Positions 1 through 9,262 of a stretch of DNA of 64,000 nt are shown piece by piece. The number at the start of each line of letters is the position of its first letter. Position 1 is the stretch's first letter. The position numbers were made by a program, and so were the translations under genes. This DNA is from Planctomycetes bacterium MalM25 (GTDB taxonomy: Bacteria; Planctomycetota; Planctomycetia; Pirellulales; Lacipirellulaceae): positions 4,203,968 to 4,267,967 of the forward strand of contig CP036424.1 in assembly GCA_007745835.1 (NCBI GenBank), in the 5' to 3' direction. The notes beneath the pieces were generated by a model. The model searched no databases. It was not told where the DNA came from and was given only the letters and a program-made list of their open reading frames with translations.

Positions 1-1
1 C

Positions 2-1249
2 GAGCGGGAGTCCGACCTGGGGGGCAACTGGAACGCCGCCTTGCCATGCAGCCGGGTCATCGACTCGACGCACCTCATCTCCTCGAAGCAACTCACCGAG
101 TACCTCGACCACCCGATGCCCAAGGCGTGGCCCGAGTACCCGAGCCACCGCCTGGTCCTTGAGTACCTGCAGAGCTACGCCGATCGGTTCGCGTTGCGGG
201 AGCACCTCGAGTTCAACTCCGGCGTGCGGCGGGTGGAGCCGATCGACGCAAATGGCGACGAGCGCGGCTGGCTCGTCGAGCTCGAGTCGGGCGAGCGGCG
301 GCGCTACGGGCGGCTGCTGATCGCCAACGGACATAACTGGGATCACTCCTTCCCGGCTTGGAGCGGGCGCGTCGGCGAGTCGGCGTTCGGGGGAGTCGAG
401 CTCCACTCGGGCGAGTACAAGTCACCCCAAGAGCTGCTCGGCAAGCGCGTTCTGGTCGTGGGCGGGGGCAACAGCGGGTGCGACATCGCGGTCGAGAGCT
501 CGCAGCACGCCAAAGCCACCCGACTGAGCCTCCGGCGTGGGTACCACTTCCTGCCCAAGTTCTTCCACGGCACGCCGATCGATGTGTGCGGCGAGCGGAT
601 GCTGTGGTGCCGCGTGCCGCTCGCTTTGAGGCGCTTTTTGGCGCACGGCATGATCTTCTTGATGCTCGGGACGCGCGAGGGGACCGGGCTGCCACGCCCC
701 GACCACCGGCTCTTCGAGGCGCACCCCGTGGTCACTTCGACGCTGGTCTACCACCTCCGGCACGGCGACCTTGCGGTACGGCCCGATGTCGAGAGCCTGA
801 CCGAGACGGGCGTCCGCTTCGTCGATGGCCGCGAGGAGGCGTACGACGTCATCGTTTACGCCACCGGCTACCGACTCACCTTCCCGTTCATCGACAACGA
901 GCACCTGAACTGGCGCGACGGACGCCCCCGGCTGCACCTGAACGTCTTCCACCCGCAGCGGGACGACCTGTTCGTGATTGGGATGATGCAGCCCGACAGC
1001 GGGTCGTGGGGCCTCGCCGACCGCCAGGCGCGGCTGGTCGCGCAGTACCTGATCGCGAGCGAGCAAGGGACCGCCGCCGCTCGTAAGTTCGACGCGGCCC
1101 GCGCCGCCGACAGCCGCCCCAAGGGGAGCATCCGCTACCTCAAAACCGACCGGCACCTGATCGAAGTCGAGCACTCGAGCTACCGCAGCCGGGTCGATCG
1201 GGCGTGGAAACGATTGCGGCGAGGCGTGCGTCAGAGCGTGAACGCCTGA
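2..1249 (+). CDS. Flavin-containing monooxygenase / NAD(P)-binding oxidoreductase, 5' truncated
   Basis: The reading frame is open from base 2, so the gene starts upstream of the window; 415 residues are visible. The first visible residues (ERESDLGGNWN) match the stretch just after the FAD-binding Rossmann fold of flavin monooxygenases, so roughly 35-45 N-terminal residues including the first GxGxxG are missing. A second Rossmann motif, GGGNSG, lies near visible residue 154 and binds NADPH. The family ATGY signature (YATGYRLTFPF) is near residue 287. The family oxygenates nucleophilic N or S atoms or carries out Baeyer-Villiger reactions; the substrate cannot be read from the sequence. The 3' end overlaps the convergent MBL gene by 19 nt. 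Confidence 0.85.
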   Translation, partial: ERESDLGGNWNAALPCSRVIDSTHLISSKQLTEYLDHPMPKAWPEYPSHRLVLEYLQSYADRFALREHLEFNSGVRRVEPIDANGDERGWLVELESGERRRYGRLLIANGHNWDHSFPAWSGRVGESAFGGVELHSGEYKSPQELLGKRVLVVGGGNSGCDIAVESSQHAKATRLSLRRGYHFLPKFFHGTPIDVCGERMLWCRVPLALRRFLAHGMIFLMLGTREGTGLPRPDHRLFEAHPVVTSTLVYHLRHGDLAVRPDVESLTETGVRFVDGREEAYDVIVYATGYRLTFPFIDNEHLNWRDGRPRLHLNVFHPQRDDLFVIGMMQPDSGSWGLADRQARLVAQYLIASEQGTAAARKFDAARAADSRPKGSIRYLKTDRHLIEVEHSSYRSRVDRAWKRLRRGVRQSVNA

Positions 1250-1986
1250 CCGTCGCGGCCGTACTCGGCGTCGGGCCGGATCCGCTGGGCGTCGGCGAGG
1301 GCCGCTCGCTCTTCCGCTTCGGTCGCACGCGGGTTGAGGTGCATCATCACCAACTTGCCGGCCCGAGCCTTCACCGCCGTTTCGAGGGCTTGGCTCGTGG
1401 TGCAGTGGCCGGTTTCGGCGGCGAATGCGGCTTGCGCATCGTCGAAATAAGCCTCATGGAGCAAGAGATCGACCCCCTCGAGACGCCGGATCGTCTCCGC
1501 GGTGGGGGCGGTCGTGTCGGTCACATACGCGAACGACTCCTCGCCCGCACCGACTCGCACCCCGAGCGAACCGCCCGGGTGATCCTGCGGGAACGTCTTC
1601 AACGCGGCGCCCCTCGACAGTTCGAGTTCTTCAACCAAAGGCTCGAAGCGGCTGACGGGAAAGATCGGGAAGACCGCCTCGGCCAGCAGGTGCCGCTCGA
1701 TCGCCCCGAGCTTCTCGGGCGCGGCGTGGACGACGGTCTCGACGGGGCCGTTCGCGTCGCGCAGCCCGATCAAGAAGGTCAGCCCGACGATGTGGTCCAG
1801 GTGCGCGTGCGTCAGCACGACGTCGAGCCGCCCCCCGGGCAGGGCAACCCCCGCCAAGCGGTCGTGGACGCGGAACGCCCCCGTGCCGGCGTCGAGCATC
1901 AGGCCGTGCTCCGCCACCAGCACGCACGCCGTGTGCCGGCGTTCGGAGGGGTGGTAGCCGCCCGATCCGAGCAGTTCGATGCGCAT
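1231..1986 (-). CDS. MBL-fold metallohydrolase, RNase Z / phosphodiesterase-like
   Basis: A 251-residue cytosolic protein with the metallo-beta-lactamase fold. The metal site THAHLDH gives H60, H62, D64 and H65; later ligand candidates are H136 (DHPGGS), D157 (VTDT), H194 (GHCTTSQA) and H216 (MHLNPR). The pattern and length fit the RNase Z / ElaC-like branch, which hydrolyses phosphodiesters using two zinc ions. The long flexible arm of true tRNase Z is not evident, so tRNA processing should not be assumed. ATG start at 1986. The 141-nt gap to the divergent lipoprotein gene must hold both promoters. Confidence 0.85.
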   Translation of the reverse strand: MRIELLGSGGYHPSERRHTACVLVAEHGLMLDAGTGAFRVHDRLAGVALPGGRLDVVLTHAHLDHIVGLTFLIGLRDANGPVETVVHAAPEKLGAIERHLLAEAVFPIFPVSRFEPLVEELELSRGAALKTFPQDHPGGSLGVRVGAGEESFAYVTDTTAPTAETIRRLEGVDLLLHEAYFDDAQAAFAAETGHCTTSQALETAVKARAGKLVMMHLNPRATEAEERAALADAQRIRPDAEYGRDGQAFTL

Positions 1987-2127
1987 CGCGGTTCGTGGGG
2001 GTCGGATCGTTGGGATCGTGCGGACGGCGCCCCCTCACGCACAGCGGCGACCAGGGGCTATCCTTCAGGAAGCGGAACGCCTTCGCCCCGCCAACGCGAC
2101 CCTAGCAGAGCCCCCTCCGCCAAATCA

Positions 2128-3195
2128 ATGAAGCCTCGCACGCTCGCGTCCTGCACGCCGCTTCTCCTGCTCGCCTTGCTCGGCCTCTCTCAGCTCTCCG
2201 GCTGCGGCGGGGTGAAGGTCCCCAAGGAGGTGATCGTCTACACGGCGCTCGACGAGGAGTTCTCCAAACCGATCTTCGCCGCCTTCACCCGCCAGACCGG
2301 CATCGTAGTGAAGGCGAAGTTCGACACCGAGTCGACCAAGACCGTCGGCCTCGCGGGCGCGATCCTCGCTGAACGCGAGCGCCCGCGGGCGGACGTCTTC
2401 TGGAACAACGAGCTGCTGCACACGCTCCGCCTGAAGAAGGCCGGCCTCCTCTGGCAGCAGCCCCTCGCCGCCGACAAGGACTACCCGGCCGAGTACCGCG
2501 GCGTCGACAACGACTGGCGGGGCTTCGCCGCCCGCGCCCGCGTGCTGATCGTCAACACGAACCGCATCAAGGAGGCGCGTTGGCCCAAGTCGATCGAGGA
2601 CCTCACCGACCCGCAGTGGTACGACCAGGCGGGCGTTGCGAAACCGCTGTTCGGCACCACGGCCACGCACGCCGCCTGCCTGTTCCAGGTGTGGGGTGAC
2701 GAGCGGGCCAAGAAGTTCTTCACCGGCGTGAAGAAGAACTGCCGCATCGTGTCGGGCAACAAGCAGGTCGCGAAGATGGTCGCCCGCGGCCAGCTCGCCT
2801 TCGGCCTCACCGACACCGACGACGCGATGATCGAGAAGGAAGCGGGCCAGCCGGTCGAGATCCTCTACCCCGACCAGCCCAAGGGCGAAGAGGCTGAGTC
2901 GCTCGGCACGCTGTTCATCCCCAACACGGTCGCGATGATCAAGGACTCCCCCAACCCGAAGGCCGCCCACGCGCTGAGCGAGTTCCTGCTCACGTCGCTG
3001 GTCGAGTGCCGCCTGGTGATCGGCCCCAGCGCGCAGATCCCGCTCAACTACCAGAGCAAGAAGGACAACAGCTGCCGCTGCCGCGTGAAGACCCCCGACG
3101 AGGTCACCCCGATGCAGGTCGACTGGAACTCCGCCGCCGACGGCTGGGACGAGTCGGCGAAGTGGCTGGGGGAGACCTTCGGCGCGGCGTTGTGA
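2128..3195 (+). CDS. Extracellular solute-binding lipoprotein, Fe(III) ABC transporter type (family 1)
   Basis: 355 residues. The frame is open far upstream, but this ATG is chosen because it is followed directly by a lipoprotein signal peptide: a Leu-rich core and a lipobox LSGC with Cys26 as the lipidation site. The mature part begins EVIVYTALDEEFSKPI, the usual start of the FbpA/IdiA-type iron-binding family (VYTA...), and continues with the fold's PRADVFWNNE segment. It would bind ferric iron or a related ligand outside the inner membrane and deliver it to an ABC permease. No permease or ATPase gene follows; a hairpin repeat does. Substrate is inferred from family only. Confidence 0.85.
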   Translation: MKPRTLASCTPLLLLALLGLSQLSGCGGVKVPKEVIVYTALDEEFSKPIFAAFTRQTGIVVKAKFDTESTKTVGLAGAILAERERPRADVFWNNELLHTLRLKKAGLLWQQPLAADKDYPAEYRGVDNDWRGFAARARVLIVNTNRIKEARWPKSIEDLTDPQWYDQAGVAKPLFGTTATHAACLFQVWGDERAKKFFTGVKKNCRIVSGNKQVAKMVARGQLAFGLTDTDDAMIEKEAGQPVEILYPDQPKGEEAESLGTLFIPNTVAMIKDSPNPKAAHALSEFLLTSLVECRLVIGPSAQIPLNYQSKKDNSCRCRVKTPDEVTPMQVDWNSAADGWDESAKWLGETFGAAL

Positions 3196-3197
3196 GC

Positions 3198-3376
3198 CTT
3201 CCCCGAAGGGGATACGCACGATAGCCCAGGGTTGCGGCGCAGCCGCTACCCTGGGTCGAGATTCTCGCCGCCATCAACCCTGAAAGGGTTGAACACGGTC
3301 TGCAACCCCTTCAGGGTTGAGGGGCTTCTGGCCGAACCTACCCAGGGTAGATCGCTGCGCGATCAACCCTGGGCTA
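3198..3376. repeat. Nested palindromic repeat element (TAGCCCAGGG family)
   Basis: Three inverted repeats sit inside one another. The outer arms are TAGCCCAGGGTTG (3222-3234) and CAACCCTGGGCTA (3364-3376), an exact 13-bp match. The middle arms are CTACCCTGGGT (3246-3256) and ACCCAGGGTAG (3340-3350), exact over 11 bp. The inner arms are CAACCCTGAAAGGGTTGA (3274-3291) and CAACCCCTTCAGGGTTGA (3303-3320). A small hairpin TCCCCGAAGGGGA precedes it near 3200. The whole could fold into one long branched hairpin downstream of the lipoprotein gene. The words CCCTGAAGGGG and GCCCAGGG recur in the element at 12957-13115, so both belong to one family. Confidence 0.85.
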
Positions 3377-3545
3377 ACATCTGCAACGCCTTCAGCGTGA
3401 GAGTTCGGATGGCAGAGGGCCGCAGCGAAGCGGAGCCCCCAGCGAATCACCAGCCGGGAGTCTTCTTGCTAGACACTGGGGGCTACGCCTGAGGGCTTCG
3501 ACCCCAGCCAACCGACGCAATGGATTTTCATAGCTCAGCTTTCTA

Positions 3546-4474
3546 TCAACGGTCCTGCCTATCAGGATCGGCCAACTCGGGCTGCGGCTCTTGCTCGGCT
3601 TCGCGGGCCTTGCGCTCACGCTTACGCAGACCCGCCTGCACTGCGATCGGCTTGCCGCCCCACGACTTCCAGCGTTTCAGGTCAGCACGCGCTTCATCAA
3701 AGTCGACCCCACTCTGCCTCAAGAACTCGACGATCTGCTTGTACAATTCACGATGGCTCTCGGAGTATCGAGAGAGTCTATCTTCTATAGGTATCACGAA
3801 ATGGACGATCTGGCGATTGAATTGCTCTTGGTAGGCATTCACATCTGCACCCCGCTTAAGGAGCACAAGGGCTAACTTGAAACGCCCTCCCGCTACCGCC
3901 GCCATGGCCAAAGTCGCACCGGTGCTGCCCCTGACATCGATATCTGCCCCAGCGTCGAGCAAGGCCTCGACCCGCCCGATGTGGTTCTTGGGCGCTGGCA
4001 TAAAAGTGCTGGTGGGTACGAAGAGAAGCGGCTCCCCTTGATTCTTGCAAAACAGGTTGGGGTCCCCCCATGTTTCAGCACTAAAGGGTAATGCGTCTCT
4101 TCCTTGGCGGCGACGGCCGCATAGGTAACCGAACGCCCGGCGATCAAGAGATTGGTGACGGTTCCGGTGAGGCACACGTTAGGATCGGCGCCCTGCTCGA
4201 GAAGCCAGCGGAAGCAGTCGATTCGCTTATTGGGAAAAGACCACATCAACGGCGTCATGCCATGTTTGCCGATTGTGTTGATGTCTACTCCCTGATCAAC
4301 GAGCGACTTCATCCGAACTAGGTTGTCGCTCTCGATCGCCCGACAGAGTTCGATGACCGACGGATCATCGAAGTAATCCTCGATCTTCCAACCGATCTTC
4401 GATTGCGGCGAGCCCCACCCACAGCCCGTTATAAGAACGAGCGTTAACACCAAGCAGAGCTTGCTATTCAGCAC
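3546..4474 (-). pseudogene. Ankyrin-repeat lipoprotein gene broken by a single-base frameshift
   Basis: Two reading frames each encode half of one ankyrin-repeat protein. The first runs from a GTG start at 4474 (signal peptide with lipobox LITGC, then ankyrin-like ALVDQGVDIN / LLEQGADPN type segments) to about 4066. The second continues with DPNLFCKNQ, LLDAGADIDVRG and LLKRGADVNAY to the stop at 3546. The switch lies in a run of six G (minus strand; CCCCCC around 4063-4068). Adding one G would restore HGGDPNLF, a perfect join. The result is either a pseudogene, a phase-variable gene or a sequencing error. Base composition is clearly lower in GC than the neighbours, which suggests transfer. 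Confidence 0.75.
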
Positions 4475-4710
4475 TGGATTCTCAACGCTGACGGGTAAAC
4501 TGGTAGGATGGGTAATCGATTCTGCTAACAGAGTATTGTGTCGACGGATCCCCAATCCTACGAGCCGGTGGTAACACATCCACACGACGCACGCGGTCAA
4601 GCACGTTCCTTGGCCACATGCGCAGACCCGAATTGTTTAGCGAGCCACGCGCTGAATCCCGGGCAGGAAGCCCAAAACGGGTGGTTCGCTTCCAACAATT
4701 CAGCGCCGGC

Positions 4711-6099
4711 TCACAGCCGCCGGCGGTGCTTCGCTCGGCCGCGGCCGCCGAAGGGCTTCGGCTTGGGGGCGGGCTTCTCTTCTTCGGGCTCGGGCGGGGC
4801 GGCGTCGCCCGCTTGGGCGGCCGGGTCGTTGGCGGCCGCTTCGGCGGCGCCGGCGCCGTAGAACTTGACCGGGGCGGCGGCCTTCTTCTGCGCGGGGCGG
4901 GCCGACTCGTAGCCGTCGATCTTGTCCTCGATGAGGACCTTGTTGATGAGCATCTCGATGCGGGTCAGCTCGTCGCCCTCCTCGCGCGTGACGAACGTGT
5001 ACGCGACCCCCTCACGGCCCATGCGGCCCGTGCGGCCGACGCGGTGCACGTAGTCGTCGGACGACTGCGGGATGTCGTAGTTGATGATGTGCGAGATGCT
5101 GCTGACGTCGATGCCGCGGCCGACCACGTCGGTCGCCACCAAGAGGGTGATCTCCTCGGCTCGGAAATCCTTCATCACCTTGTCGCGGGCGCCCTGCGGC
5201 AGGTCGCCGTGGATGCAGCCGATGCCCTTGCGCCGCTTGCTGAGCCGCTGGTGGATCTTGTCACAGCCCCGCTTTGTGCGGCAGAAGACGATCGTCTGCT
5301 CCGGGTTCTCTCGCTCCAGCAGCCGGTTCAGGAGGTCGAACTTGCGGTCGGCATCGACCGTGAAGAAGTGCTGCTCGATCGTGTCGACCGATTTGGACTT
5401 CGGCGAGAAGTCGAGCATCTCCGGGTTGCGCATGTAGCGCTCGGCGAGCCGCTTCACCGGCGGGGCGACGGTCGCGGAGAGCAGCAGCGTCTGGCGGTCC
5501 TTCGGGCACTGCCGGAGGATCTTCTCGATGTCGGGGCGGAAGCCGATGTCGAGCATCCGGTCCGCCTCGTCGAGCACGACGACGCTCAGCGCGCTCAGGT
5601 TGATCGTCCGCCGGCCGATGTGGTCGAGCACCCGGCCGGGCGTGCCGACCACGACCTCGGCGCCACGCTCGAGCTTGCTGATCTGTGACTTGATCGGCTT
5701 GCCGCCGTACACGGCGACGCAGCGGGCGTTGCGTCCTCCGGCGAGCCGCTCGAATTCGCCGGTCACCTGCACCGCCAGCTCGCGGGTGGGGACCAGGATG
5801 ATCGCTTGGGGCGGGGCGCCTTTGCCGCGGTCCTCGAGCGTCTCGAGGATGGGGATCGCGAACGAGGCGGTCTTGCCCGTGCCGGTGCGGGCTTGGCCCA
5901 GCACGTCACGCCCCTTGATGGCGATCGGGATCACGCCCCCCTGGACGGGCGACGGGGTTTCGTAGCCGATGTCGGCCAGCGTGGCCATCATCGCCTCGGA
6001 GAGGCCCATCTCGTCAAACCGAGCCGTGATCGCCGGCGGGGCTTCGTTGTCGGTAGAGGATTCGTTGGGATTGGGTTCTTGCAGTTCGGCAGTCGACAC
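4711..6099 (-). CDS. DEAD-box ATP-dependent RNA helicase, RhlE/CshA type
   Basis: 462 residues with every family motif: Q motif around F28-Q53, motif I ARTGTGKT (70-77), PTREL (104-108), TPGR (153-156), DEAD (177-180), SAT (208-210), ATDVVGRGID (322-331) and HRVGRTGRMG (352-361). The C-terminal tail is basic and Pro/Gly rich, as in RhlE-type helicases that unwind RNA in ribosome assembly or RNA decay. The next gene upstream on the same strand ends 300 nt away, leaving room for an own promoter and a long 5' leader, common for cold-induced helicases; cold induction is inference. Which DEAD-box subfamily it belongs to is not certain. Confidence 0.93.
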   Translation of the reverse strand: MSTAELQEPNPNESSTDNEAPPAITARFDEMGLSEAMMATLADIGYETPSPVQGGVIPIAIKGRDVLGQARTGTGKTASFAIPILETLEDRGKGAPPQAIILVPTRELAVQVTGEFERLAGGRNARCVAVYGGKPIKSQISKLERGAEVVVGTPGRVLDHIGRRTINLSALSVVVLDEADRMLDIGFRPDIEKILRQCPKDRQTLLLSATVAPPVKRLAERYMRNPEMLDFSPKSKSVDTIEQHFFTVDADRKFDLLNRLLERENPEQTIVFCRTKRGCDKIHQRLSKRRKGIGCIHGDLPQGARDKVMKDFRAEEITLLVATDVVGRGIDVSSISHIINYDIPQSSDDYVHRVGRTGRMGREGVAYTFVTREEGDELTRIEMLINKVLIEDKIDGYESARPAQKKAAAPVKFYGAGAAEAAANDPAAQAGDAAPPEPEEEKPAPKPKPFGGRGRAKHRRRL

Positions 6100-6399
6100 G
6101 GGAGATACTTCGGAGGGACGGGATTCACACGGGCGCTCGGCGGCGACCGGCCCAACCAGGGGGCCTCACGCCATCAGCCAGACAACGCCCGCGGCACAAA
6201 CGTGCTGCGGATGGGGGAGGTGTTCTGCTTCCAACCACCGCCCCAAACCAGAGAACCGTGTCCGCCGGATGAGGCCCCTGAGGGGAGCCCTCCGGTCACG
6301 CAACTCACGAGAGCGGCAACCTACAAAACGCTAAGTGCTTGAATAGTAGTCACTTGAGGGGGCCTAGTCGACCCCAGATGGGGCACTGGCTGAGGGGCC
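6100..6399. other. 300-nt spacer: probable promoter and leader of the helicase
   Basis: No coding frame with a plausible start and no RNA family was recognised. The stretch near 6330-6360 is AT-richer than its surroundings and would be the likely promoter region for the minus-strand helicase, giving a leader of roughly 230-250 nt. A short hairpin GGGCTCCCCTCAGGGG-like lies near 6270-6290 on the minus strand. Nothing here can be assigned with confidence. Confidence 0.35.
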
Positions 6400-7815
6400 C
6401 TAGGGGGTCTCGGCGGGCTCGTTCAGGGCCCAATCGGGGGTCGCGGCGGCGATGACCCAGGCGAGGCGGCCTAGCAGCCAGGCGTATTGGAGGGCCGCCA
6501 ACGCCGTCAGCGGCGCGACGGCGATCGCCAAGTAGGGCGAAACCCAGCTCAGCAGGACCGACGAAACGGCCCACAAGCCAGCGCCGAGGGCCGAAACCGA
6601 ATAGAACGCGATCCAGCTAAATGGCGCGTGCCAGAGCGTTCGCAGCAGTCGCGGCGAGAAGACGCCGAACATCGAACCGCTGTCGATCTGCGACAGCAGC
6701 ACCCACGGCAAGACCAACCACAAACTGACCAGCACCGCGAGGCCGGTCTCCGCGGGGCCCAGGTCGATCAAGGCGGCGAGCCCGCCCGCGGAGGCGGCGG
6801 AGACCACCAGGGCCAGCAGCAGTTGCAACGCGGCGCCCCACCACTCGGTCGGGATGGTCAGGGGCCACTCCTCGACGTGCGGCGCCCCTTCGCACGACTG
6901 GGAGAAGACCGCTAGGCCGTAAGCCGCCAGGCCGGCGAACGCGAGCAGGCCAAACATCGCGCCCATCGCGAAGAACGAGATCGCCGCCAGCACGCCGAAG
7001 GGCCCGGCGCCCATCCCCAGCATCGTCGCGGCCAGCAACAACGATCCGCTGGTCGCCGCGACGCCGGCGGAGAGGGCGAGCCAGACCGCGAGGAACGATC
7101 GCGAGCGGAACAAGCCGAGCAGGTCGGTCACAACCGGCAGGCCCTTCGGCTCGGGCCGCCCGCTGCGCTTCCCCCCTTCTTCAGCGCGCTTCCGCATGTC
7201 GCGGTAACCGGCGGGCGTTTGCTTGGTGTACTCCTCGTAGAGTCCGGCGGTCATCGCCGAGGTGTCCACCGCCGCCTCGACGTCGTAGCCCGCGTCGATG
7301 GGGATCGGCTTCGGTTCGTCCTCGGGGCGCGGGCGTGGCGCGGGCGTCTTCGCGCCGCAGTCGGGACAAGTGATTGGCTGGCCGACCTGATCGATCGGCG
7401 CCGTCAGGTGCGTCTGACAGCGCGAGCAAATGAAGTGGACCGACTTCGGCGCCGCCCGGGCCAGGTCGATCCCGCGCGGTTGCTGCTCCCCTTCGTAGAC
7501 GTCGTACGCTTCGAAATCTCGCAGTGCTCGTTTGGGGGCGGGCGCCTCCGGCGCGGGGACGACGGTCGCCTTGTGACAGTCGGGGCACTTCACCTTGCGG
7601 CCGATGTACCGCGAGGGGACGTCCATCCGCGTGCCGCACAGACCACAGGAGAATCCGACGAGGTCCGCCAGCGGATCGACTCGCGTGCTCTCGGCGGGCA
7701 CCGTGAGCGTGGCGCCACAGCCGGGGCAGGCGGTCGAGCGGCCGGCGTGTTGGCTCGGGGTGTTGAACCCCTTGCCGCAGGCGTCGCAAGCGAAGTGAAT
7801 GGTTGTTTCGGTCAC
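6400..7815 (-). CDS. Membrane protein with three N-terminal zinc ribbons
   Basis: GTG at 7815 is chosen as start: it follows a GGGGGA Shine-Dalgarno sequence, and the frame further upstream looks non-coding. The 471-residue protein opens with three zinc ribbons, CxxC pairs at C10/C13-C30/C33, C57/C60-C77/C80 and C130/C133-C150/C153. After a Pro-rich, acidic linker and a helical segment, residues from about 240 onward form several hydrophobic helices (at least six). Zinc-ribbon plus multi-helix proteins of this kind are common and uncharacterised in planctomycetes. It is divergent from the metal-efflux permease with 114 nt between start codons. Function unknown. Confidence 0.8.
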   Translation of the reverse strand: MTETTIHFACDACGKGFNTPSQHAGRSTACPGCGATLTVPAESTRVDPLADLVGFSCGLCGTRMDVPSRYIGRKVKCPDCHKATVVPAPEAPAPKRALRDFEAYDVYEGEQQPRGIDLARAAPKSVHFICSRCQTHLTAPIDQVGQPITCPDCGAKTPAPRPRPEDEPKPIPIDAGYDVEAAVDTSAMTAGLYEEYTKQTPAGYRDMRKRAEEGGKRSGRPEPKGLPVVTDLLGLFRSRSFLAVWLALSAGVAATSGSLLLAATMLGMGAGPFGVLAAISFFAMGAMFGLLAFAGLAAYGLAVFSQSCEGAPHVEEWPLTIPTEWWGAALQLLLALVVSAASAGGLAALIDLGPAETGLAVLVSLWLVLPWVLLSQIDSGSMFGVFSPRLLRTLWHAPFSWIAFYSVSALGAGLWAVSSVLLSWVSPYLAIAVAPLTALAALQYAWLLGRLAWVIAAATPDWALNEPAETP

Positions 7816-7929
7816 GGGAGTCCCCCAGGGCCGCGGCGAACGGTCTCGTCGCCGCGTGTCGGCCACGCGTATTATGGCCGTGCCGACCCGCTCTGTGTCG
7901 GACGTTTTTCGCAATCCGACGGGGGAAGC

Positions 7930-8961
7930 GTGGTCGAAACGATCTGGCGTGTGACGGTCGAGCTGGCGCCCTGGCTGCTCATCGGGGCGGCGGTCGCCGG
8001 CGCCATGCACGCGCTGATGCCCGCCGGCCTGTTGCGCCGACTGCTCGGCGGCCGAGGCGCGGTTTGGAAGTCGGTCCTCGTCGGCGTGCCGCTGCCGCTC
8101 TGCTCGTGCGCGGTGATCCCGGTCGGCCTCGGCCTGAAGCGTCAGGGGGCGAGCGACGGGGCCGCGGTCGCCTTCCTCATCGCCACGCCCCAGACGGGCG
8201 TCGACTCGGTGCTGGTGACCGCGGGGATGCTGGGCTGGCCGCTGGCGTTGTTCAAGGTCGCCACGGCGCTCCTGACCGGCCTCTTGGGAGGCTGGCTCAC
8301 CGACGGGGTGACGCCCCCGAAAGTGTCCCTGCCGATCGTCGATCCCGAGTCGTCAAATGCAAAGCCGATCGGCTGGCTGGCTCGTCTGCGCGCCGGCGCC
8401 GCGCACGCGGACGAGCTGATCCGCGCCATCTGGCTGTGGCTGGTGGCGGGGGTGCTGATCTCCGCCGCGATCGGCGCGTGGGTCCCCGAAAGCTGGGCCG
8501 ACGGCCTCGCCGCGTACGGCGTGCTGGGGGCGATGGGCGTGGCGCTCGCGCTGTCGCTGCCGCTCTACGTCTGCGCCACGGCGAGCGTGCCGATCGCCGC
8601 GTCGCTGGTGGCGGCGGGCCTGCCCCTGGGGGCGGTGATCGTCTTCCTGATGGCGGGCCCGGCGACCAACGTGGCGACGATCGGCGCGGTCTACCGCGGC
8701 CTGGGAAAGCGGGCGCTGGCGGCTTACCTGGCGACGATCGTCCTCGGCAGCCTGGCCGGCGGGATGCTGTTCGAGGCGTTCTTCAGCACGCCGGCACTCA
8801 ACGGGATCACGGCCCACCCGCACGACCACAGCTCGCCTGCCGGCGGCTGGCCCGCCGTGGCGGGGGGGCTGCTTCTGGTGTGGATCGCGTGGTGCGCCGC
8901 GCGAGACGCCCGGGCTTTTTTCTCCGGCGACTCTGCGCACGCAGGGCATTCGCACGGCTAG
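7930..8961 (+). CDS. Heavy-metal efflux permease, SO_0444 / DUF318 type
   Basis: 343 residues. The GTG at 7930 follows a GGGGGA ribosome-binding site. The protein is almost entirely transmembrane helices, with the signature PLPLCSCAVIPV holding Cys58 and Cys60 in a membrane segment, a central repeat of the same permease half (LPLYVCATASVPIAASL), and a His-rich tail HAGHSHG. This matches the SO_0444-type permeases implicated in Cu/Zn/arsenic export. Two half-repeats suggest internal duplication, as usual in the family. Metal specificity cannot be told. The gene ends 62 nt before the cobalamin riboswitch; no functional link is visible. Confidence 0.85.
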   Translation: MVETIWRVTVELAPWLLIGAAVAGAMHALMPAGLLRRLLGGRGAVWKSVLVGVPLPLCSCAVIPVGLGLKRQGASDGAAVAFLIATPQTGVDSVLVTAGMLGWPLALFKVATALLTGLLGGWLTDGVTPPKVSLPIVDPESSNAKPIGWLARLRAGAAHADELIRAIWLWLVAGVLISAAIGAWVPESWADGLAAYGVLGAMGVALALSLPLYVCATASVPIAASLVAAGLPLGAVIVFLMAGPATNVATIGAVYRGLGKRALAAYLATIVLGSLAGGMLFEAFFSTPALNGITAHPHDHSSPAGGWPAVAGGLLLVWIAWCAARDARAFFSGDSAHAGHSHG

Positions 8962-9023
8962 CAACCGGCACTCGATTTTCTTCCGTTGCAATCCGTGAAG
9001 CGGTTGCTAAGCTTCGGGGGATT

Positions 9024-9262
9024 CGTGTGTTGGTGGTCGGCCCACATTCGTTGTGACGCCGACGTAACAGGGAACTCCGGTGCGATTCCGGGACGGCCCC
9101 GCCGCTGTAACCGAGCACGCTTCGACGGCCCGCCGAGCAATCCGCGGACCCGAGAAGCCTCCTGACGGACCCATTCTTCACGCCATTGTCCTTGCGAAGT
9201 TTTCGCAACGGATGAGAAGGCTGGTCCCGCCGGGCTCGGGAGTCAGAAGACCTACCGACACG
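9024..9262 (+). ncRNA. Cobalamin (B12) riboswitch
   Basis: The conserved core is present in order: CAGGGAACTCCGGTG (9068-9082), GATTCCGGGACGGCCCCGCC and GCTGTAACCG (to about 9113), then a variable arm, and the distal box AGTCAGAAGACCTACC (9241-9256). The terminal stem P1 can form between CGTGTGTTGGTGG (from 9024) and CCTACCGACACG (to 9262). The element ends 160 nt before the first downstream start codon. It would bind adenosyl- or methylcobalamin and repress the downstream operon when B12 is plentiful. A short GC hairpin (CCCCGG...GGGG, 9363-9382) lies between it and the gene; no U-rich terminator is seen, so control at translation initiation is possible. Confidence 0.93.

Noticed and set aside
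1204-2127. Open plus-strand frame extending the binding-lipoprotein gene upstream by about 300 codons
   Set aside because: It is antisense to the MBL gene for most of its length and has no domain. The lipoprotein signal begins exactly at 2128.
4564-4710. Possible small gene or terminator between the ankyrin gene and the helicase
   Set aside because: Only a short GCCGGC-type hairpin near 4704-4728 was seen, without a T-run or coding signal.
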